DNA of 64,000 nt. It comes from Niveispirillum sp943370215 (GTDB taxonomy: Bacteria > Pseudomonadota > Alphaproteobacteria > Azospirillales > Azospirillaceae). Within the stretch, counting starts at the first letter, position 1, and every line of letters starts with the position of its first letter. The notes beneath the pieces were generated by a model that worked only from the letters and a program-made list of their open reading frames with translations, was not told the DNA's origin and searched no databases. Positions 59,576 to 64,000 of this stretch are shown in pieces. The position numbers were made by a program, and so were the translations under genes. The stretch spans positions 1 to 64,000 of the forward strand of contig CALRQC020000012.1 in NCBI GenBank assembly GCA_943370215.1. Direction: 5' to 3'.

Positions 59576-59618
59576 CCCCCCCCCACCCACCCCGCGCCGT
59601 GGCGGGTGGGTGGGGGGC
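59576..59618. terminator. GC-rich bidirectional hairpin between SDR and GFA-type genes
   Basis: A run C(n)ACCCACCCCGC pairs with GCGGGTGGGTGGGGGG around a short loop (one bulge), between two convergent stop codons. It is a long and very stable stem. Confidence 0.55.
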
Positions 59619-59622
59619 GGTT

Positions 59623-60039
59623 TCAGCCGGCCTCCGCCTCATTGCGGATCGCATCTGCTGGAAACGGCGTCCAGGGCCAGGCCGATGCGCACCAGACATG
59701 CTGGCGCGGGGCCAGCCAGGTGGGATCATCCAGGGTTCCCGCCTTCAGGAACAGCAGGCCCGGCATATGGGGCAGTTCCGTATGCACGGGGGAGCCGCAC
59801 TTGCCGCAGAAATGCCGGTGCACGGCCCGGCCGCTGTCGCCATGATCAACAAAGCAGGCACTTTCCCCGTGGAACGTCACAGACTTGCGTTTGACGACGG
59901 CCAGAACGGAGAAGGCGGAACCGGATTGCCGCTGGCAATGCCGGCAATGGCAGACAGCCTGGCCCAGCACAGGGCCATCGACCGTATAGCGGACGGCACC
60001 GCAGAGGCAGGCGCCGGTGAGTTGCCCTGGAGGGTTCAT
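59623..60039 (-). CDS. GFA-family zinc protein (CENP-V/GFA domain)
   Basis: ATG 60039 with AAGGAT upstream gives 138 aa (the frame is open to 60090). Zinc-binding Cys motifs are GACLCGAVRY, CHCRHCQRQSG and HFCGKCGSPV, as in glutathione-dependent formaldehyde-activating-like proteins. It is the only gene in this part on the opposite strand and shares the divergent operator region with the ferredoxin gene. It may detoxify a C1 or aldehyde by-product. True formaldehyde activity is not shown for most members. Confidence 0.85.
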   Translation of the reverse strand: MNPPGQLTGACLCGAVRYTVDGPVLGQAVCHCRHCQRQSGSAFSVLAVVKRKSVTFHGESACFVDHGDSGRAVHRHFCGKCGSPVHTELPHMPGLLFLKAGTLDDPTWLAPRQHVWCASAWPWTPFPADAIRNEAEAG

Positions 60040-60105
60040 GATATCATCCTTGATGGGTGGTGCCGACAAAGTCGGCTTGCCGAAGGGCATTGGGCTCGGT
60101 ATATA

Positions 60106-60121
60106 TTAATCGATCAATTAA
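60106..60121. promoter_or_regulatory. TetR operator candidate 4 (GFA/ferredoxin divergent promoter)
   Basis: TTAATCGATCAATTAA, identical in all 16 positions to site 1 at 54455, about 5.7 kb away. It ends 3 nt before the ferredoxin start codon at 60125 and 67 nt from the GFA-type start. Confidence 0.65.
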
Positions 60122-60124
60122 AAA

Positions 60125-60454
60125 ATGGGGAGCGAAATGGTCGCCATTACGTTCGAAGGCCCCGGTGGGCGGGTCCAGGTGGATGCCGAGGTTGGGCGGT
60201 CGCTGATGAGCGTGGCCGTGGAACATGGCATTGTCGGGATCGAGGGGGCCTGTGGCGGTTCCCTGGCCTGCGGTACCTGTCACGCCTATATTGCGGAGCC
60301 CTATTTCTCGGCCCTGCCGACTGCCGATGCGGTGGAGGCGGAAATGCTGGAATATGGTGTGCATATCGAGGCGAACTCCCGCCTGCTGTGTCAGATCAAT
60401 GTCGCGCCGGCCCTGGAAGGGCTGGTCGTGCATGTGCCGGTATCGCAGCGCTGA
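60125..60454 (+). CDS. 2Fe-2S ferredoxin (adrenodoxin/thioredoxin-reductase-coupled type)
   Basis: The 109-aa protein (ATG 60125; MVAITFEGP at 60137 is an alternative start, with GGGGAGCGAA upstream) has the vertebrate/bacterial adrenodoxin pattern EGACGGSLACGTCHAYI with a later Cys in RLLCQINV. Such ferredoxins feed cytochrome P450s or Rieske oxygenases. The Rieske oxygenase 1.7 kb downstream is the likely acceptor. No ferredoxin reductase gene is seen in the window. Confidence 0.92.
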   Translation: MGSEMVAITFEGPGGRVQVDAEVGRSLMSVAVEHGIVGIEGACGGSLACGTCHAYIAEPYFSALPTADAVEAEMLEYGVHIEANSRLLCQINVAPALEGLVVHVPVSQR

Positions 60455-60476
60455 ACACGCGCCCACAGGAGATGTC

Positions 60477-60905
60477 ATGACCGGTCTTGCGGTTACGTCC
60501 GGGGCGGAGGAAGCCGATGCCCCCTATTGGCAGGGATTGCGGGAGGGGCGCCTGTTGCTGCCGCGCTGCGCCCGGTGCGCGCGCTGGCTCTGGCCGGCCG
60601 TTCATCGCTGCGGCGCCTGCGGTGGCTGGGGCCAAAGCTGGCACGCGGTGGAACCGGTGGGGGAAATCTATAGCTGGACGCGCACCTGGCAACCGTTCCA
60701 GGGGAACGAGGATCTGCCCCCGCCCTATGTCAACCTACTGGTGGCCCTGCCCCAGGCGGGCGGCATCCGGCTGCTGGGCCTGCTGGAGGGCGATGCCGCC
60801 GCCCCAGGCCTGCGCGTCGGTGCGCCGGTGGCTGGCGTTTTCGGCACCCGCTCGCCGGGACATGCATTGCCTGCCCTGCGCTGGCGCCTGACGGAGGGGA
60901 GCTGA
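60477..60905 (+). CDS. DUF35 zinc-ribbon/OB-fold partner of the thiolase-like protein
   Basis: The 142-aa protein has AGGAG 6 nt before ATG. Its rubredoxin-like zinc ribbon LPRCARCARWLWPAVHRCGACG is followed by an OB-fold. DUF35 proteins form complexes with thiolase-like proteins. In steroid side-chain degradation the ChsH2-DUF35/Ltp2 pair is a retro-aldolase. Here the thiolase-like gene starts 3 nt downstream, supporting the same kind of complex. Confidence 0.85.
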   Translation: MTGLAVTSGAEEADAPYWQGLREGRLLLPRCARCARWLWPAVHRCGACGGWGQSWHAVEPVGEIYSWTRTWQPFQGNEDLPPPYVNLLVALPQAGGIRLLGLLEGDAAAPGLRVGAPVAGVFGTRSPGHALPALRWRLTEGS

Positions 60906-60908
60906 TCC

Positions 60909-62069
60909 ATGGGCACCCGATTGGAAATGACGGCCTGTGCCGGTGTCGGCCTGGTGCAGTATAAGCGCGGCCGGTCCCCGCTGAGCCAGCGCCACGCGCT
61001 GGTAAAGGCCATTGTCGATGCCTGCGAGGATGCGGGCATCGATCCGGCGGAGGTGGACGGTTTCTGCACCTACGGCGACGATAATAACGAGCCGGTCCGG
61101 TTGATGCCGGAACTGGGCACGAAGGAACTGCGCTGGACAACCAGCGTCTTTGGCGGCGGGGGCGGTGGCATCTGTGGTGCCATGGCCATGGCCGCTTCGG
61201 CCATCCAGACGGGGCAGGCGCGCATCGTCGCGGTCTTCCGCGCCCTGGTGCAGAGCCATAGCGGCCGCCTGTCGGCTGCCGTCATGGCGCACCATATGAA
61301 CGACCATTTCATCGCCGGCGGCGTTGCCGCCCCGGCACAGGTCTGCGCGCTGCGGGCGCGCCGGCTGTTCGATCATCACGGCGTGCCGCTTTCCACCGTG
61401 GAGGCCATGGTCCGGGCCTCCTATTTCCACGGGTCGCGCAATCCGCAGGCCGTGGCCTATGAGCAGCCCTTTGATATCGAGACCTATCGCGCGTCGCGCT
61501 GGATTGCGGAGCCCTTCCGCCTGTTCGACTGCTCGCGGGAGAATGACGGGGCCGGCGTGGTGCTGATGGTGGCGGGCAGCCATGCCCGCGACCTGCGGCA
61601 AACCCCGGTCTATCTGCGCGCCGCCGCCATGGGGGCGGGCCAGGGCTGGGGCGACCTGCTGGAGAATGACGCCGATTATGCCTCGGCCGGCTTCGCCTCT
61701 GTCGCCCGTCGGCTCTACCATCAGGCGGACCTGACGCCGCAGGATATCGACGTGGCCCAGATCTACGACAATTTTACAGCGCAGGGCGTGGCGTCCATGA
61801 TCGACCACGGCTTCTGTACCCATGAAAGTGCCGCAGCGTTCCTGACATTCGAGAATCTGACGGCCCCCGGCGGCAAACTGCCCATCAACACATCGGGTGG
61901 TAACATGGCCCAGGGCTTCATCCACGGTATCGGTATACTGGTGGAGGGTGTGCAGCAACTGCGCGGGCTTTCGGCCAATCCGGTGCCCGGCGCGCGGCAT
62001 TGCCTGATCGCCGGCGGTCCCGGTGCCCCTATCGTCAGCTCGGCTATTTTGACCCTGGACGGAGGATAA
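60909..62069 (+). CDS. Thiolase-like protein lacking the nucleophilic Cys (probable aldolase, Ltp2-like)
   Basis: The 386-aa protein has a thiolase fold (SCP-x/lipid-transfer type). The nucleophile segment reads TTSVFGGGGGGICGAMAMAA, with Gly where thiolases have the reactive Cys. The later motifs AQIYDNFTAQGVASMIDHGF, PINTSGGNMAQGFIHGIGIL are kept. With the DUF35 partner just upstream this matches aldolases of the Ltp2 class that split tertiary beta-hydroxyacyl-CoAs. The stop codon lies inside a 12-bp stem-loop (62062-62092). Confidence 0.85.
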   Translation: MGTRLEMTACAGVGLVQYKRGRSPLSQRHALVKAIVDACEDAGIDPAEVDGFCTYGDDNNEPVRLMPELGTKELRWTTSVFGGGGGGICGAMAMAASAIQTGQARIVAVFRALVQSHSGRLSAAVMAHHMNDHFIAGGVAAPAQVCALRARRLFDHHGVPLSTVEAMVRASYFHGSRNPQAVAYEQPFDIETYRASRWIAEPFRLFDCSRENDGAGVVLMVAGSHARDLRQTPVYLRAAAMGAGQGWGDLLENDADYASAGFASVARRLYHQADLTPQDIDVAQIYDNFTAQGVASMIDHGFCTHESAAAFLTFENLTAPGGKLPINTSGGNMAQGFIHGIGILVEGVQQLRGLSANPVPGARHCLIAGGPGAPIVSSAILTLDGG

Positions 62070-62092
62070 TCTATTGTCCGTAGATTATCCTC
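62062..62092 (+). terminator. Stem-loop at the end of the thiolase-like gene
   Basis: GAGGATAATCTA pairs with TAGATTATCCTC (12 bp, 62062-62073 with 62081-62092), with loop TTGTCCG. It includes the TAA stop and directly precedes operator 5. It lacks a T-run but should attenuate read-through into the Rieske gene, which has its own operator. Confidence 0.5.
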
Positions 62093-62093
62093 G

Positions 62094-62109
62094 TTATATG
62101 ATCAATTAA
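62094..62109. promoter_or_regulatory. TetR operator candidate 5 (upstream of Rieske oxygenase)
   Basis: TTATATGATCAATTAA, with its right half TGATCAATTAA shared with sites 1 and 4. It lies 32 nt before the Rieske start codon. Confidence 0.55.
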
Positions 62110-62141
62110 CAACGCTGAAGAACATAACAAGGGAGGTGGCG

Positions 62142-63302
62142 ATGGTGGCGGCCCAGACGCGTTCGGCGACTTTTGACAGTCTCAGCCCCAGCCAGCAGGC
62201 GGCAATCCGGGCGATCCCGGCACATGATCAGGCCTCGGTTCCCCGCATCGATGATAAGCGACCATCCACGATCTATACCAGCGAGGCGCATTTCGCCAAG
62301 GAACGCCAGGGGGTGTTTCGCCGCCTGCCGGTCGTTGTCGCCCTGTCCGCCTCGCTGCCCAAGCCCGGCATGTCCGTCGCCCATGATGGCTATGGCATAC
62401 CGCTGCTGGCCACGCGGACCCGGGCGGGGGAGGCGCGGGTGCTGGTCAATGCCTGCCGCCATCGCGGCGCCAAGGTGGTGGAAACCTGTGAGCCGGAAAC
62501 CGGTTCCAAGCTGGTCTGTCCCTACCATGCCTGGACCTATGGACTGGATGGCAAGCTGATCGGCATTCCCCGGGCGGAGACCTTCCCTTCCGTCTGCAAG
62601 GAGGAGTTCGGCCTGGTGTCGCTGCCCAGCTATGAGGTGGGGGGCTTCATCTGGGCGATCCTGGATGCCAAGGCACCAGCCGATTTCAGCATGATCGGGC
62701 CGGATCTGGCGGCAGATTTGGGGGCCTTGGGTCTGGGGGACATGTATGTCTATGGCAAGCACACCTATGACCTTGCCGCAAACTGGAAACTGGTGATCGA
62801 GCCGTTCCTGGAGGGCTATCATGTGCAGCGGCTCCATGCGCAGTCCATCGGCACCATGTTTGCCGATGTGCCGACCGTGGTTGACCATATCGGGCCGCAT
62901 ATCAGGCAGATTTCCGGCAAGATGAATTTCACACCGTCGATGCTGGACGAGAATCTGGGCAACATTCACAAGATCATTACCCATGCCTATCTGCTGTTCC
63001 CCAATACGGTGGTGGTGACCAGCCCCTATTATACCAGCGTGATGGTGGTCATCCCGACGGCGGCCGGGCGGTCGCAGGTCGATTATTACATGCTGACGCC
63101 CGGCAAGCCGGATAACCCGAAAGCAGAGGAACTTTATTCCCGGTCCTTCGAACTGATCCAGAAAGTGTTCGGCACGGAGGATTTCCGGGCGGCTGAGCTG
63201 TCCCAGAGCGGGCTTGCGGCCGGCTTCGTCGAGGAGGTGGTTTTCGGCGGGCTGGAGAATTGCATCCCGCCCTTCCACAGCCGGGTTGAAAGCCACTTGT
63301 GA
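62142..63302 (+). CDS. Rieske non-heme iron oxygenase, alpha subunit
   Basis: ATG 62142 with GGGAGG 5 nt upstream gives 386 aa. The Rieske centre is CRHRGAKV...CPYHAWTYGLDG (about 105-130). The mononuclear iron site is NWKLVIEPFLEGYHVQRLH (two His, preceded by Glu/Asn). The protein belongs to the aromatic-ring-hydroxylating group that also includes steroid and carnitine-type oxygenases. No beta subunit gene follows, so a homotrimer is likely, fed by the ferredoxin at 60125. It probably hydroxylates the ring or chain of the pathway substrate. Confidence 0.92.
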   Translation: MVAAQTRSATFDSLSPSQQAAIRAIPAHDQASVPRIDDKRPSTIYTSEAHFAKERQGVFRRLPVVVALSASLPKPGMSVAHDGYGIPLLATRTRAGEARVLVNACRHRGAKVVETCEPETGSKLVCPYHAWTYGLDGKLIGIPRAETFPSVCKEEFGLVSLPSYEVGGFIWAILDAKAPADFSMIGPDLAADLGALGLGDMYVYGKHTYDLAANWKLVIEPFLEGYHVQRLHAQSIGTMFADVPTVVDHIGPHIRQISGKMNFTPSMLDENLGNIHKIITHAYLLFPNTVVVTSPYYTSVMVVIPTAAGRSQVDYYMLTPGKPDNPKAEELYSRSFELIQKVFGTEDFRAAELSQSGLAAGFVEEVVFGGLENCIPPFHSRVESHL

Positions 63303-63377
63303 TCCGCGCCGGCCGCCGCTTGTCCCCTGATGGGCGGCGGCCAGCCGATCCTGATGACATGAAAGGTCTTTGCGACC

Positions 63378-64000
63378 ATGGGGCATTCCCTGACCAGAGC
63401 CTTCGACTGGTGGGCTCATGAAATTTCCGGCACCGTCGCCCTGCAGGTGGGTGAGGACCGCATCACCTATGCGGAATTCGGTCGCTGGGTGGCGCGTGTC
63501 GCGGTAGATCTGCAGGCGCGGGGTGTAAAGCCGGGTGACCGTGTGGCGATGCTGGGTGCCAACTCGGCAGAACTTTGTGCGACCATGTTCGGGGCCATCC
63601 GGGCCGGCGCCATCGCCGTGCCGCTCAGTACGCGGGCGACGGCGCACGAAGTCCTGGAATCCATCGCCGATCTCGGGCCGTCCATCCTGTTCTGCGATCA
63701 GGAACGGGCGGCCAAGCTCTCCGGCGCACCGCTGCCCGTGACCGGGCTGGAGGAGATTGCCCGCCTGCGCCATGGCGGGGATGGGGCGGCGGTGCTGCCC
63801 GACCTGCCCCATCCGGACCCGGCGGCGGCGGCGGTCATCATCTCGACCAGCGGTTCCACGGCCCGCCCCAAGGGCGTGATGCTGAGCCATCGTGGCATCG
63901 TCGCCTATGTTGCCGAACTGGCGGTGACGGAGCCCGGTTGTGGCCTGGGGGCGGGTGCGCTGGTGCTGGCCCCGCTCAGCACCTCTGCCGGCTTCGTGCA
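63378..64000 (+). CDS. AMP-forming acyl-CoA synthetase (partial, runs off the window)
   Basis: ATG 63378 opens a frame to the window end (207 codons seen). The N-terminal AMP-binding domain pattern is clear: ITYAEFGRWVARVAVDLQAR, GDRVAMLGANSAELCATMFG, and the P-loop STSGSTARPKGVMLSHRGIV. It would activate the free acid substrate with CoA and ATP as the entry step of the cluster. It follows the Rieske gene after 75 nt. Confidence 0.92.
   Translation, partial: MGHSLTRAFDWWAHEISGTVALQVGEDRITYAEFGRWVARVAVDLQARGVKPGDRVAMLGANSAELCATMFGAIRAGAIAVPLSTRATAHEVLESIADLGPSILFCDQERAAKLSGAPLPVTGLEEIARLRHGGDGAAVLPDLPHPDPAAAAVIISTSGSTARPKGVMLSHRGIVAYVAELAVTEPGCGLGAGALVLAPLSTSAGFV

Noticed and set aside
62106..63890. 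Minus-strand open frame of 594 codons opposite the Rieske and acyl-CoA ligase genes
   Set aside because: It has no recognisable domain and is His/Arg/Gly-rich, as expected of the antisense of GC-rich coding DNA. The plus strand carries clear Rieske and AMP-binding motifs.

Overview
The window is a 64 kb stretch of GC-rich alphaproteobacterial chromosome. I infer this from the many TonB-dependent receptors, the alphaproteobacterial type of lasso-peptide locus, the EmrAB/NodT pump and the acyl-CoA catabolism. The family could be Azospirillaceae, Caulobacteraceae or a sphingomonad, and the sequence alone does not decide. No rRNA, tRNA or CRISPR array was seen.

Region 1 (1-17.0 kb) is a lasso-peptide island edged by insertion-sequence (IS) debris. 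A truncated MFS gene, a 58-nt duplicate of an AraC gene start and an internally deleted IS3-type element lie at the left edge. A lone end of the same IS lies at about 17.0 kb. Between them are an ECF sigma factor, a FecR anti-sigma factor, a transducer-type TonB receptor with an STN domain, and a prolyl-oligopeptidase-type lasso isopeptidase on the plus strand. The fused B1-B2 maturase, the Asn-synthetase-like cyclase and a coupled 124-aa unknown are on the minus strand. Four precursor genes, all too short for routine gene calling, are readable by eye: two sit in front of the maturase and two lie 7.8 kb beyond the cyclase gene, next to the sigma gene. All share a leader motif LGR(V/A)Sx(L/V)T, a core with Gly1 and Glu8 (8-residue ring) and an NPTPxR tail. 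An AT-rich GntR regulator sits beside the biosynthetic operon. A HutC regulator, an ABC-permease remnant and a PHP-domain protein complete the region.

Region 2 (17-31.6 kb) holds a HicA-like/bacterial eRF1-like protein and a VIT1-type transporter. It also has a periplasmic molybdenum hydroxylase (large subunit, 2Fe-2S subunit, triheme cytochrome c), a D-2-hydroxyacid dehydrogenase fused to a CHAD domain, a triple-BON protein and an acetyltransferase. An EmrB/EmrA/NodT efflux operon is read divergently from a LysR regulator.

Region 3 (31.7-47.5 kb) is mostly iron and envelope related. A siderophore locus (AraC, TonB receptor, cupin, RhtX/FptX-type permease) and a TonB/TonB-receptor/diheme-peroxidase locus are preceded by similar Fur-like boxes containing GCGAATGA. 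Between them lies a signalling island: an FHA-type sigma-54 activator divergent from a Ser/Thr kinase with TPRs, then an unknown protein and a bacterial pepsin-like aspartic protease.

Region 4 (47.7-64 kb) is a catabolic regulon for an unidentified CoA-activated, probably cyclic or branched substrate. It has three acyl-CoA dehydrogenases, an ADP-forming acyl-CoA ligase-like protein, a thiolase-crotonase fusion, an NMO-like flavoprotein, an enoyl-CoA hydratase, an SDR, a 2Fe-2S ferredoxin, a DUF35/Cys-less thiolase pair (aldolase-like), a Rieske oxygenase and an AMP-forming acyl-CoA ligase cut by the window end. A TetR regulator lies inside it, and five related palindromes (consensus about TTAATYGATCRATTAA) lie at its promoters, which together suggest one regulon.
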